NCBI GenBank assembly: GCA_038373865.1
Contig: JAXGGA010003385.1
Location: 1-64,000, forward strand
DNA length: 64,000 nt
Source of the DNA: Uloborus plumipes
Lineage: Eukaryota > Arthropoda > Arachnida > Araneae > Uloboridae
Direction of reading: 5' to 3'
The position numbers were made by a program, and so were the translations under genes. The notes below the pieces were generated by a model. That model had not been told where the DNA came from, did not search any database, and was given only the letters and a program-made list of their open reading frames with translations. Shown piece after piece: positions 10,933-22,901 of this stretch. Numbering within the stretch: position 1 is the stretch's first letter; the number at the start of each line of letters is the position of its first letter.

Positions 10933-12141
10933 GTATGTAAATTTGCGCGGAAATACTTTAAGTATTTTTTTTTTTCGCAGTGTCTACCAAGAACAGATTT
11001 GATTATTGAACATAATTTCTTTTTTTCTTCTGAAATCTACAACGAAGCTACAATTTAAAGGTATGTTTCAATTTTCTACAGAAGCAACTACAATTTTCTT
11101 AAATCGGAGCTTTCAGTATTCCTTAGTGTTTCTTGACAGTTTATATGCACCTAATGATGCAATGAAATGTTTAAAATTGTTCCATTGATTATCCTAATGC
11201 AATCTATTCTAAATATGTACATCACACGTATCCTTTTGTAATTAGGTTACGCTGAATGAAATTATTGCATTGCAATCAATGTGAAAAATTTTAATAGTTA
11301 CATTCCAAAGCTCTTTTATGAACAAGAATAAAATAAAGTTTTATTCGACGATTGCTACTTTGAAAAACCTTAGTGAAAAAATTCGTAGTGATTCTTCATA
11401 CCTTGTGCTGCATCATTCTACTAGAAGTCACTTCTTCAGTTCCCCTTTTAAGTTTACTTTTAAACCTTGCTATTGTTCTATAACAATGCAAACATTTCTG
11501 AAAATGATCAGAAGTCTTCTGCGGAGAAGAGTTCATTGCTTGATTTTCGGAAGTAAAATAGAACAATTTTAAATACAATGGAAAAAGTAGGTAGAATTCC
11601 TGGAACATTCATCAGTACACGGGCCAAATGTACTATCAGGCACAGGAAAGTAAAATATCATCAACGCCAAAGAAATTGTTTCCTTAAAAATCTTTGTCAG
11701 TACCTTAAACTCGATGTAGAAAAATCTAATACATAAAATAATATATCAATGTAACATATACATCTAATGTACGTTTTTGTGTCCCATATGAAAAATGCAG
11801 ATAATTGGTGCTTAAAACTCATGTTTAGACAACTCGAATAAGTTGTATGCATTTCGCACTCGCCATTCTTTTCCCAATGCACAAAATAGACAAAATTTTA
11901 TCTGGTTATAAGTGATTCGTGACATGTTGTTTCAAGATCTGTAACTGAAATCAGATGATATTATCTTTCAAGACAAGTTTAAATCAGCCTAATAAAGTAC
12001 CCTGAATGTAAAAAAGTTTAAGGATATATATGTGAAATGATGGCAAAATCTAGTGAATATGAATATCGGAAAATTTCCTCGTATCATTGAATTCAAGTGG
12101 CATTTCTGGTAGCAAACACTACCAAAAAGTGACAAAACCGC
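10933..12141. other. AT-rich region, possible 5' intron
   Basis: No recognisable protein in any frame. Several 60-85 codon ORFs overlap on both strands, as expected by chance in AT-rich DNA. Candidate acceptor sites close to the LRR start are TTTCTGGTAG (ending about 12112) and ATTCAAG (about 12097), neither decisive. Confidence 0.4.
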
Positions 12142-12380
12142 ATGGAGATGTGGAAATTTAAATTCCAGACAGAAATTTTAACATCAATTATCACTGCTCT
12201 GATGATCGTGACTTGTGTAAAGAACTGCTCTGCTGAAACGTCAACAGTCCAATCAGACATACCACCTGGTTGTTCCGTTTACTGTGAGTGCATCGGACCC
12301 GAGTTCGCAGTCCAAGCAGATTGTTCGAACAGGAGTTTAACTTTTGTCCCAGGAGATATCGGCCCAGGAACGGTGAAACT
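12142..12380 (+). CDS. first coding exon of a secreted/membrane leucine-rich-repeat protein
   Basis: The 79 complete codons start MEMWKFKFQTEILTSIITAL. Residues about 11-31 form a hydrophobic signal peptide or anchor ending near NCSA. An LRR N-terminal cap follows: CSVYCEC then QADCSNRSLTFVP, with cysteine spacing C-x3-C-x-C-x10-C and the 'DCS-x-RSLT-x-VP' start of the first repeat. The reading frame stops being LRR-like exactly at GTAAGTAT (12381), a strong donor, splitting a leucine codon after its second base. The start is supported by an in-frame TGA at 12130 and good context (CCGCATGG). Many LRR receptors and adhesion proteins share this cap; which family this is cannot be told from one exon. 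Remaining exons are not visible here. Confidence 0.8.
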
Positions 12381-12558
12381 GTAAGTATATTTACAAATCG
12401 CATTTTTGGGAATAAAATTGCTAAGTATTTTCCAAAGTCATTGTGCTCTGCGTTTTATATCTTATCAGCAGATTTTTGCTAGGTCTTTTTCCAGTTAGCC
12501 AAGTAGACTACTAAACAGATAAACTAGATGAATTTTGTCCAAATCATCAACCTAACTA
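12381..12558 (+). other. start of intron 1
   Basis: Begins with the GTAAGT donor of the LRR exon. AT-rich, leading directly into a tandem repeat. Confidence 0.6.
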
Positions 12559-12925
12559 CCAAGTTAATCGTCAATCCTAAACAAATTCTTACATTCAGTT
12601 AGAAGCTAAATTTTACCATGATTATTAACCAACGTACTAAGTAGATTGTTAAACAGGTTCACTTACTGAATTTATTAGTATCAAGTCAATCGTCAATTCT
12701 AAACAGATTCTTACGTTCAGCTAAAAGCTAAATTTCACCATGATTATTAAACAACTTGCCAAGTAGATTGTTAAACAGGTTCACATACTGAATTTACTAA
12801 TATCAAGTCAATCGTCAATTCTAAACAGATTCTTACGTTCAGTTAAAAGCTAAATTTCATCAGACTTATTAACCAACTTGATAAGTAGATTCTTAAACAG
12901 GTTCACTTGCTGAATTTATTTAAAC
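12559..12925 (+). repeat. 122-bp tandem repeat, three units, in LRR intron 1
   Basis: Units start at about 12559, 12681 and 12803 with 'TCAAGTCAATCGTCAATTCT' or a variant. They run through GATTCTTACGTTCAGTTAAAAG and AGTAGATTGTTAAACAGGTTCAC. The second and third units are the most alike. No coding capacity. Confidence 0.85.
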
Positions 12926-14678
12926 TAATCAACAAGTTTACTTTCACCGAGTAAATCGTGGAATTTAATGATGATCGTAAGCGAAAAAGTTACAGATGAT
13001 ACAGCTGAATAACTGAGTTCAGTCATGTTTGACAAACAAGCAGCCAAGATAGTTCAGTCAATTCGAATTCGAGAAAGGAATCTAATAAACCACATTTTAT
13101 TGCTAAGTTGTTTAGTTTAGGTATAGTTCACGGAATAACCAGCTGGTTTTAATTGAGACCTACAAATGACTACCTATTCAATTTATTTAGTTTCTTCAAA
13201 GAGATGACTTGAACTAGTTGTCCCTTTGACTATCGATATCAACAAAATTTTTGTGCAACTCGCGAAATTTATTTGAACTCTACACCCAACTAGAGCTGCT
13301 TGGATTTATTTGGGTTTTTCTGTTAACTGTAACTAACTAAAATTTTATTTTGCAAAATAATTTTTTAATTATAATGCAAACACATTTATTTTAGCTCTTT
13401 GTAAAATATTTGTCTTGCAATGCTTACCGTCTCCATAGGATAACAATAATAATAATGACCTAATTTTATTCCGCTTTCATGATTTTTACAAGTGAAAATC
13501 ATTCTGGAGAATTAAAATAAAATACATTCGAAACCCTCAAACTTTTTGAAATAGTGTTTTAAAAGCAAGCATAATCTTGCAAATGGAAAATTTAGTTATG
13601 AGTACCAGAAAACTTTAAAATTTTTTCTTGATAAAATGTTTCGCAGTTGCATTATGTTGAATACCAAATACAATTACTTCCGAAAGAACTGAATATTTCC
13701 CAGATTGAAGTTATATTTTTATCATAAAATTATGTAATTTATGCTATTTAGACTTTATTTTGATGGTATGATGCAGCTTAACGAACTGATGTAATCGTAC
13801 TTCTAAATGTTCACAGCCATGATTTCATGCGCCAACAATTTTTTTAAAAGTTATCAGAACTCGAAATTCTGACAAACACTTCATTAATAAACATTGTTTA
13901 TTAAAAACTATCATATAAATATATGATTTGTATACACTAAAGGGGTTTAAAAAAAAACGTGGTGTGATTTAAATCATACAATATAATTATGAAGACGCAG
14001 CGTTTATAAGAACGATTTATTTATTTCGTTGAGTACAATGAGATAAAAATATGCGAAAATCTAGCAGATAATGTATTGTTTAAACATTTTAAAACTTTTG
14101 TCGTTCATCCCATCTGCCTCAGGTATGATTTAGAAAGAGATTGAGATGATTTTAAATGGCAAAAATCAAAGAGTCGGCAAATTTTTATCTACCTTAACTA
14201 CAGATTGTCGCAGTGTTAGTCGTTACAAAAACAAAACCATGAAAAAAAATTAAAGCATTAAAAAGTAACTAATTGTAAGCCTGCAATGCAAATACAAAGT
14301 ATGCTCATTATACGAGTAATAACTGCCTATGAAAAAGCACGAGTTTAATTCTTTGAGACTGTTCAGAACACGAAACCTGACATTCAGCATCGCGCGATTT
14401 TAGTTGTCATAATTTTAACAGTCACACGACATACTACGATTTAATGCAGTAGTTTTTCGCTAGAGCATCCACAAGATTCCGGTCATGCACAAACACACGC
14501 ACATACATTTTTCAAAAACGGTCAAATTGGTTTCAACACACCTAATAACCAGCAAATATTTCAAAATTCGAAAAAAAAAAATCGCGAATACAATACTTTA
14601 TTCTATATACTTGATATCGACGGAAATGATAAAGGGAGAAGACTTCCAGAACCCTCGTTTTTTACTTTATTTTGTATC
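12926..14678. other. AT-rich, no feature seen
   Basis: Probably intronic if the LRR gene continues to the right. No TE end, RNA gene or coding signal recognised. Contains short runs such as ATAATAATAATAATG near 13446. Confidence 0.45.
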
Positions 14679-15290
14679 TAATATAAAAAAGAAAGTATAG
14701 GGAGTCTTGAAAATTTTCGAATTTTGACTGTTTTATATACGTTTTCAGGTGACTTGAATCCATTTTGATCATTTTTGGAAAATGTCTGTTTGTCAGTGTA
14801 TCTGTCTTCATGAGCTTGACTGGTTTTTTGTAGCCACTTCAGTCCAAAAAACTGCAGCATAAAATTGGATGGAAATTGGCACACATGTGTATTCCACAAG
14901 AATAGGCGCTGATTAGTTTTTGCGCTTGATCCTCTAGCGGGTGCGGTACAATTGAAGGTTGTCTTTGTTATGCGCGACCGCTATACTTCAGGAAGCAACA
15001 CGCGGATTCAGATAAAAGTTGGTACAATGGTTGAAATCAGAGGGTACAGGTACCGAATTATTGGATTCAAGATTTCAGGGGGGGGGATTGTGCAATCGTA
15101 AGTTCTTTCTGGCTCATTCCACTATATCTCAAGAAGCAATGCTACGATTTAGCTAAATTTTGGAATAAAAGTTGACTTACATAGAAACAGACGATGATTC
15201 AATTTTGGCAGTAATTGTTCCAGATTGACAGATTTTTGTCATCGTTTGCGCGAGTTATTAACAGCTCAATTAAATCTGCCATGTTAAAAA
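14679..15290 (+). repeat. dispersed repeat, diverged relative of 60853-61881
   Basis: Shares with the later element the order: GAAAGTAT, GTGAAAATTTTC-like, TCCATTTTGATCATTTTTGG, AAATGTCTGT with TCTGT repeats, GCAATCG-type words and 'TATATCTCAAGAAGCAATGCT'. It lacks the recognisable 3' end found there, so it is a truncated or old copy of that Helitron-like family. The overlapping short ORFs are incidental. Confidence 0.5.
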
Positions 15291-15529
15291 CAAATTGTAT
15301 TCAAATGTATTTACTTTCAATTGCATAAAAAACGTTTTAAAGGTGTTTCCAACAAGATGTCAAAAGATAAGACATTGCTAAGAATGTCATTAAGCCCAGT
15401 TTCAATTTTGTAGAACTTAAATTAAAGGAGTAATTAATTAAAAACCTTTCTTTAGAAAATTTTACTCAAAGTTCTGAACTTTTGGTACCAAACTTAGCCT
15501 TTCCGATCGATTTAATAATATTTTATAAT

Positions 15530-16153
15530 CAGGGCCGTATTTAAGGGTGGGTTTTTAGGGTTCAAACCCCTTCCGAAATTTTCAAAACTATTACAAAAAT
15601 GCTTTTTATAGTTTTTCACTGAAAAAATAATTATTGCTATTTAATTTAAATTTTTGTATTTACTTTAAAACTGCATTTGAAAAATTAACTTATCATTATT
15701 GAATAATTGTACAATTAAGTTTTTTTCTGCAGTATTTATTTATTTATTTATCTTTTTTTTTTTGCTATTACAAACATAATTCCTTAACAAAATACACTTT
15801 CCCCTTTGAGTTCTTAATTAAAAAAAAAAAAAAACATCAAAATTCTCTAAATTTGTAAGTTCCAAACTCTATATTTAACACATCTTATAAGTGTCTTACA
15901 ATAGAAATTTCAAAAGTACTCTTTCGAATGCACGTATATGAGTAAACTAATCTATCCAGATTTTTTTCTTTCTTGAAAAGATGAGTCTTTTTTTTTTTTT
16001 TTTCATTTTTCATGTTAATACCCTTGTAACATCTATTGTAATAAAAATCATCAGAATATAGAACATCAAATCAAATTTTATTGACTTTACCGATTTCACG
16101 AGAAATAGGTTTCGTAAAACCCTCCCCGAAATTAAGATCTGGTTACTGCCCTG
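15530..16153. mobile_element. hAT-type MITE with exact TTTATAAT duplication
   Basis: Ends CAGGGCCGTATTTAAGG and the inverted CTGGTTACTGCCCTG, flanked by a perfect 8-bp duplication TTTATAAT (15522-15529 and 16154-16161). It is 624 bp, AT-rich inside, with poly-A and poly-T tracts and no transposase. Non-autonomous. Confidence 0.85.
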
Positions 16154-18072
16154 TTTATAATCCTCAGTAATAACTAATGTAATCGTTCTGTTACATGTAA
16201 TTTGAATTTGGTGTTTTATTTTTTTAATGTGTACTTGGATTATATATATGTATATGGGGTTTTGATAAAGGATTACTAAAGATTTCCCCTTACACGTGTG
16301 GATACCCCTAAAAATTTTTGAACTTTTCTTTTCCCGGTCAGTCAAGCAGGTAACGTCTAAAGTGTGTTATGTTGAAGTTTCATAGTGCAGTTTTCAATTC
16401 TGGGTACACTGGAGTTTTTCTAAAATTATATTATACTTTTCTTTAGCTGGTTCAAATTTCACAAAAACTAATTTACGAAATGGGTTTCTTCAAAAATAAG
16501 ATTAGAGGAAAGATACCTACTTTTTTACTACCAGAAGCCCCCCCCCCCTATTTATAGATCATCTATTATTTCAACTACAAAATAGTGTATGTGAATAAAA
16601 CTTTACCTTTACTCTATTTATGAAGTATAAAATGTGTAACATATTTAAGTCTGTTGAAAATATATAACTTTTAACCCTTATTTTTTGTTGGGTTAGGTGG
16701 TGTATTCTTCCTGAATTTTAACAACGATGGTTTTTATTTTCTTCAACAGCTTTAGAAAACTTTTAACTAATCAGCGATGGTTAAATAATTTATCACTGAC
16801 ATTAACTTATGTTGAACTCTGAGCGACTGCCTTATAAAATGTTCACGCATATTTTTAAGTCAGATTTAAATAAAACTTTTCTCCTCATCATAGTGTGACT
16901 AATATACGAGTGCTAATAATAATTCATTTATGTAAAATTGCAACAAAAACAAAATGGAATTGGTGCAAATGAAACAACTAGAAGCAAATAGGTGTAAGTG
17001 CCTAAAGTCAAATTTATGGACAAATTCAAATCGTAGGAGAAACTGAACTGATTTTAAAGCAAGAGATTGTACTAGTAACCTTAGTAAATGCAGCTACACA
17101 GCCTGATTTTGAAACACTTTTCAATGAAAGCCTACCTAGGGTTTGAACTTTGCATACATTTTATTCAAAACTTTGAAAAGTAGCGCTTACATCCCTTTGA
17201 TTCTTAGTACCTCAAATATCAAATTAAAGTTTTAGCTTTTAAAGCGAAAAATTCTCTTTTGGGACGTTTCTGAAAATCCTATGTAAAATCTTCACGTACT
17301 TCTGTGCAGGGTTCCGAAAAATATCGCACAACGAATTTTAACGAAAATTAATAGTCGATCATAGTGAATATTTGATCATAAGATTATGAATAAAATTAAT
17401 ATTTCTGCAAAGAAAAGAAGAGCGAATATTTGACACATCGCTAACAAATATAATTCTATCTCCTTATTTAAAAAGGTAAATCCATTATGTAACCCATTAA
17501 TCATAATCTTTTTTTTTCTTCAATCTATGTAATTAAAATCCAATTCTTCTCTTAAAAGTAGCTTCTTGAATTCAGAGATTCCCGAAAACTTTTTTTTTCT
17601 AACGCCGCTCGATTTTTCTGAGAAGTCGTTTAATCTCTGTAATTGTCGAAAGGAAAAAAAAAAGAGAACTTTTTTTCCAGCCAAGAACTTATCTTTTCCT
17701 TTCTGTTGTTTACTCTTTTACTAACTTTATTCACGATTTCATACTTGAAGAGGAATTACAGTCATTATCATTTCAAGAACTTTTCAAGAGCGGAGGGGGA
17801 AAAAAATTCCATTACCCATTCGTGGAAGTAATTATTGGGACGAAATCAATCAGGTTAACAACATCAAAAGCTGTTTTTTTTTTTTTTTTGCTCTTTGTAT
17901 GCTGTTCCGTGATATTCAAACAAAGATTTAAGGAAGGGTTGCTCAACCCACTCGGACGGTGGCTTTAATTTATATTTCTTCAATGTTAGCTTCGTTTTCT
18001 GGGTTTCTAAATTAAGTTTGTGTAACATTTAAATACTTCGCTTTTTTCTGTTAGTCAAACTTTATATGTAAG
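16154..18072. other. AT-rich, no feature seen
   Basis: No gene or element boundary recognised. Long T runs occur near 17509 and 17874 and a C run near 16541. The 62- and 111-codon ORFs in this stretch show no protein-like features. Confidence 0.45.
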
Positions 18073-18450
18073 CTAGCTTATTACCTGGCGTTGCTCGGCA
18101 TTGCATTATGTTTAACTTATTTCATGCTAAAATGAAATAGGTGAGCCTTAAACTGATAATTCATTGTTAATCGTAATCTCTATTGGAAAATACTCATATT
18201 TAAATGTGCTAAATTTTATCAATTTATATGCTTAAAGGTTATCTCTATTACTCTATTCAAAATTGAAAGAAAATGGTCATTTTGAGTCAAAAAATTTGAA
18301 TTTTGAGCCTTTTAGACTTTTTTAAAATTTCAAAACTCCGCCTATGTGAATTCTAGTGCATCAATGAACCTCTGTACCAAGTTTGATGAAAATCCGTGGA
18401 AAACTGGATTTGTATAAGGAACAAACATACATACATTTATTTTTTTTATA
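18073..18450 (-). mobile_element. Helitron-like element, minus strand, copy 1
   Basis: Closely matches 25313-25735 over its length (for example CATGCTAAAATGAA, TTGTTAATCGTAATC, CCAAGTTTGATGAAAATCCG). On the minus strand it ends with a hairpin-like CCGAGCAACGCCAGG segment and CTAG (18073-18076). The other end runs into an ACATACATAC stretch. Non-autonomous; family by shared architecture with 25313. Confidence 0.6.
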
Positions 18451-18659
18451 GATGTATTTTTATTTCCTTTATATTTTTACTATAGCGACTTTATAGGTTT
18501 GTTGGCCTGTTGCAATGCTTTTTGGGGATCCCTTTGCGTCTATGACAGAACTCTGCAAGGCATTTATCGCGAGTATTTTTGAATCTCCTTCGGGGTGCCT
18601 ATGGTCATGGAGGCGCCTCGCAGTTGCGACAAAGTGAATCCGCCACAGGATTTAGGAGA

Positions 18660-18895
18660 TAAATTAATGATGTTGTCGTGTGCCAGTTAGGTTGGCAATT
18701 TGGGGTGCGATGCTTCCCTTTTACAACTGTACCTTAATTTGGTGTTAAGTACACACATCCACAGTACACACATGCCATAAGGACCCGTTTATACGGTAGG
18801 CGACCTTTCGCAGCATAACGACATATTCACACAAAGAATGAACAAGGATAAGGGTGAGAAGGTACATCCATGCTCAAACCGAACATACTTCATAT
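18660..18895 (-). mobile_element. tRNA-derived SINE, truncated copy
   Basis: Homologous to the more complete SINE at 32040-32325: shared segments include GTTGGCAATTTGGGGTGCGATGCTTC, CATCCACAGTACACAC, GACCCGTTTATACGG and CATCCATGCTCAA. The tRNA-like head with the B box, present in the other copy, is missing here. Orientation is minus because the head lies at the right in the intact copy. Confidence 0.6.
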
Positions 18896-19206
18896 GAACT
18901 CTTGCATACTTACTCAAATAATTTTCTATGGGGTTTTCTGATGGAAAAATGTGTGGTACACCTAATGATGAATCTCGACGTTACGTTATTTTGTCCAATT
19001 TTGTAATTGAAGCTCAGTATCATCCGATGTCAACTATACCGTCCAAAATAGTCTGTAAATATACATTTTGAATGGCCTCTTATTTTACCGCATATGAAGC
19101 TTTTGAGAATAGTCCTGGTCGGGCACGCTCTTCATAAACTTTTGCATAAATACTCGACCTTTTTTCAGAGCTTTTCTATAGGAGAACATGCATAGTAAAA
19201 ATACTA

Positions 19207-20647
19207 GGAGGGGATTGTGGGACAATGTGAAATAGCTAAATTATATTACATTCTTTTATTAAACAAATTGTTTTTTTCCCCTTGAAAACAGTGGTTGGAA
19301 AAACTACATATTTTTCGTAGCGAACTACAACTACAACTACTTTCTCATAAATGTAGTTAACTACAGCTACAACTACTTTTTTTTTAATGTAGCGAGCTAC
19401 ACTACTTTTGAAATGTAGTTGCTACTTCGCTACTTTTTAAAAATAAATAAATAACAAGAATACACCGTTTGAGGATCGACCGAAAAAATTCGAAAAGTGG
19501 TTTAGATTAAAAAATTACCTCATTCGAATATGGAATAGAAATAGGAATTGTCTTTGAATTTATTTGTTACTTTTCCTTTTTGTTCCTTTTTTTTGCTAAA
19601 ATTTGTCCTTTTTAGATTTTTTTTGCAATTTTTACGAATATTCGCCACAAGAAAAACCTTGTTTTTTTCCTTCGTTCTCTTTTTTTTAAATTTTTTTTCA
19701 TTTATTTATTTATTTTTTTAATTTAAAAGTAGTTTCCAGAAATCGCTACAAACTACTATTTTTTTGTATCGCGCTACTCACTACTCTACTTTTTTTTAAA
19801 AGTAGTGCGCTACACTACAAACTACTAAAAAATGTAGCTACTACAGTAGTTTCGCTACTTGTAGCGCGCTACTTCCGACCACTGCGTGAAAATTACAGTT
19901 CTTAAAAAGATAACATTGTATTTTGTGGTTGAACTTGTATTGAGTCATTGTTTTTCATTTTTTGTAGTTAATTTGTACTTTCAAATAAAAGTGATAATTT
20001 TTTACTTTAGCTCATATACTGGGTATATTGATAATCAAAACATTTTTAAATGAAATATTTTCTATTTGATTAATAATTTTTTTTAATTTGAATGAATAAA
20101 CTAATAAATAAATGCACGAAGGAATTAATAAATGTATGAATAAATAAAGGAACTAATCGCTGAGTCAAATGAATTGTAGATAATTGTGAATGATGCATAA
20201 AAAGTGAATGAATGAATGTTGAAGACTTAAGTTCATGAATTCATCTGCAATAAATATTTAACCAAATAAATAAATAATTCAAGCACTTTCTCTTTGCACG
20301 TATGCATTTGACAAACTATGCTAAACATTTAGAAGAGAACATAACATAAACTAAAATTAAGTAAATAACTTCTGCACCGAACATCAGTAGGTATTAATGT
20401 ATGAAATATTAATAACAAAAAAAAAATAACATTTTGCTATGGGGGGCGAAAATGATTTTAGATATTCGACAAAACAGTTATTTGAGCAGTAAGATAAAAA
20501 ATGTTATGTTTTATCACATACCTTCGTCTTTTAATTTTTCGACTGAAACCAACAATGTGTTTAATAACATAACTAGAATATTACAAAGTAGGTGGCGTTG
20601 CAAACTGAATGAAATATCTTACCATTTCACTTTGCCTCACATTCTCT
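19207..20647 (-). mobile_element. TA-targeting TIR element, copy A, carrying a hAT
   Basis: The left end (GGAGGGGATTGTGGGACAAT) matches the inverted right end of copy B, and the right end (CACTTTGCCTCACATTCTCT) matches the inverted left end of copy B. Copy A is therefore the same family in opposite orientation. TA flanks both ends (19205-19206, 20648-20649). Minus the hAT and its duplicated target it is about 837 bp against 847 bp for copy B. It holds ATGAATGAATAA-type cryptic repeats and no transposase. Probably pogo-like MITE. Confidence 0.65.
19289..19884. mobile_element. hAT MITE, strongly palindromic ends
   Basis: Starts CAGTGGTTGGAA and ends TTCCGACCACTG, flanked by CTTGAAAA (19281-19288) and CGTGAAAA (19885-19892), a 7/8 match to an 8-bp duplication. 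The subterminal regions consist of alternating GTAGTT/AACTAC and GTAGCG/CGCTAC words that can fold. It is 596 bp, non-coding, and nested in copy A. Confidence 0.8.
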
Positions 20648-20754
20648 TATCTATGAAAAAAAAAAGAGAGTCGAGGCGCGTATTAATGTCTTTCTCTGTT
20701 ATAAACCTTCTTAACTCTATAAATAATAATAATAAAAAAAAAAGAAAATATATA

Positions 20755-21601
20755 GGGGAATGTGGGGCAAAGTGAAATAGCGAGGCAAAGTGAAATTGCA
20801 AAATATTTTCACCGTTTACAGCGCCACCTATCTAGCAATATTTTAACTAAGTCCCTGGACAAATAGTTGATTCTTGTCAAAAAATAAATAGTTCCAAAGA
20901 ACAACGCAGGTGATTTTGAAAATTTGATACCTTTATTGTAATGCTCTAGGTTTTTCAAAAATATTTCTTGTTTTTATAAAATGATAAACTTTTTGCAATT
21001 GTCAGTTTGACTATTAACTAAGATCAACAGCTGTCCAGTGCAGTTGTTATTTAGTTTATATTAGCCATATATTGATTTTAAATGTTCAGTGCAATTTATC
21101 AAGTGCATGCGGGATAAAGTGAATGGGCCAAAGTGAAATAGTTCATTTCGTTAGCTTATGCATTCATTTACTAAAGCGCTTATGTATTTCTTCATTGAAT
21201 GACTTATTCACATTTTTTACTTATTAATTCAGTTATTTATTCATTCATTCGCTTTTTTCTCATTTATTCTCTATTTTATTCACACATTTTTTTCACATTA
21301 ATAATTCATTCATTTGTTTATTTACTTTTTCATTCATATATCATGCATTCGTTTATGTACCCATTCATTTGATGGAAATTACTGTAACTCATCGAATAGA
21401 AAATGCTTCATTGCAAAAATATTTTATTTTTCACTTTGTCTCATGATTTTTTGAGGTGAAAAAATTTCCACTTTTTCTTTTTTCCATTACAAAATACATT
21501 GTTCCTTCTTTATGTACATTCATTTTTAGAACAAATTTCCAATTTGTTTATTTTGAAACAAGTATGTTATCCCAATTATCCCACTTTGCCCCACATTCTC
21601 C
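20755..21601 (+). mobile_element. TA-targeting TIR element, copy B
   Basis: Left end GGGGAATGTGGGGCAAAGTG and inverted right end CACTTTGCCCCACATTCTCC form the TIR, with TA on the left flank and AT on the right (one-base decay). The internal word AAAGTGAAAT recurs. The second half is full of ATTCATTCATT cryptic repeats. The 113-codon ORF at 20434-20775 belongs to the gap and copy A edge and is not a gene. Confidence 0.7.
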
Positions 21602-22805
21602 ATATTTAATTTAATCAAATATTCAAAAGTGCATCTTTTCCTCCATGTCCCATATTTATTCTTAAAGTTATGGATGGCGTACAAATTGACAGAGATTCGA
21701 TTTCTTCCTATCTAAAGCATGCCAGCGTGGTTTGTAATACAGAAACATTGCTCATGCTGCAAGGGAATTCTTGTATGTTTCCGATCCCCATCATTTATCA
21801 TGAGTCCCATCGCTGACTGCGAATACAGAAGTACAAACCCAAGTAACCAACCACTCTGCTTTTTCAAAGATATCTTTTTACTCTGCCTTTTTTTCCGCTC
21901 TTTTTTTTTCTTTTTATCCCCCCCCCCTCCAATACTACGATTCACTTTCTCCTCCTCATAATATTCTTTGCCTTCTTGTTTCTTTATTATTTTTTCTTTT
22001 TCCTTTTTACCGTGATCGTGATTGAAAACTCCTTTTTGAAGTCTGGTAACGACGTGGATAAGTAACATGCAATGCTATTTTGCTTGTTTTTTTTTCCTTG
22101 TATAAGGTAAAACATGTTTTATTTATTTTTTCTTTTTCTTCTTTTTCTGCGCATTGTTCGGAAACGGGGTGGTGATTTATGGATACTGAGTGAAGTTCCA
22201 TTAACTATTTATAGCAGAAATTTTAATTTTTCATTCGGTAATTGTAATTCGTTGCAGAAATGAATTTTTATGCAAAATATAATAATTCCTTTATTTAATG
22301 CCAATTGAATTCTGTTTGATTTCACATATTAGTTTCTGTCAAAGAATTACAAACAAATAAAAAATTTAAGAGGCAGTTTTCGTTAGTCAGGCAGGTTAGA
22401 TACATACCATTTTTGATTTCGCTCAAAACTTTGCAGCTGTTTTTTCGAATGATTTTAGAAAACGTGTATTTTTTCTTTTTCCCCAAAAAAATTTCTGGGG
22501 ACCTGTTAAAATTCCGAAAGTTGGTCAAGACTTAGTATTTTTCTGAAATCGACCTTTTAAACAATTCGATTATCTCAGCTCTTTGAGAATCAACCAAAGT
22601 ATTTTTTGCGATTAAATCATCACATTTAGTGTCCAAATCGAACTATATTTTAAATTTTATAGCTGACCATCCCACACTTCAATGTCCCCTGTACCTACCA
22701 CAACTCGTGGTTTAACCGGGATAGGGCCCTGAAGAGCACTTTGTTCTTCTGATCAACAGCTCCCTTTGCCAGGAAATCCTGCCTTGGTATAACCCAGAAA
22801 CTTCC
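21602..22805. other. spacer with a long polypyrimidine tract
   Basis: About 21860-22010 is almost pure C/T on the plus strand, including a run of ten C, and a second pyrimidine-rich block lies at about 22085-22150. The 118-codon minus-strand ORF here is the lysine/glutamate-rich shadow of this tract. No gene recognised. Confidence 0.5.
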
Positions 22806-22901
22806 CCAGGTAGCACAAATAACCTTTAAACGTTTTTAAGCGGTTGTTACAACGTTAATAACCATTTTACAACCTTTAAAAAACGAAGTGTGCTACTTGG
22901 G
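22806..22901. mobile_element. 96-bp MITE with CCAGGTAGCAC ends
   Basis: The left end CCAGGTAGCACAAATAACC and the inverted right end GTGTGCTACTTGG bracket 96 bp that also contain internal AACCTTTAAA repeats. No obvious target duplication; superfamily not assigned. Confidence 0.55.

Noticed and set aside
21712..22068. 118-codon lysine/glutamate-rich ORF
   Set aside because: Complement of a polypyrimidine tract; composition alone explains it.
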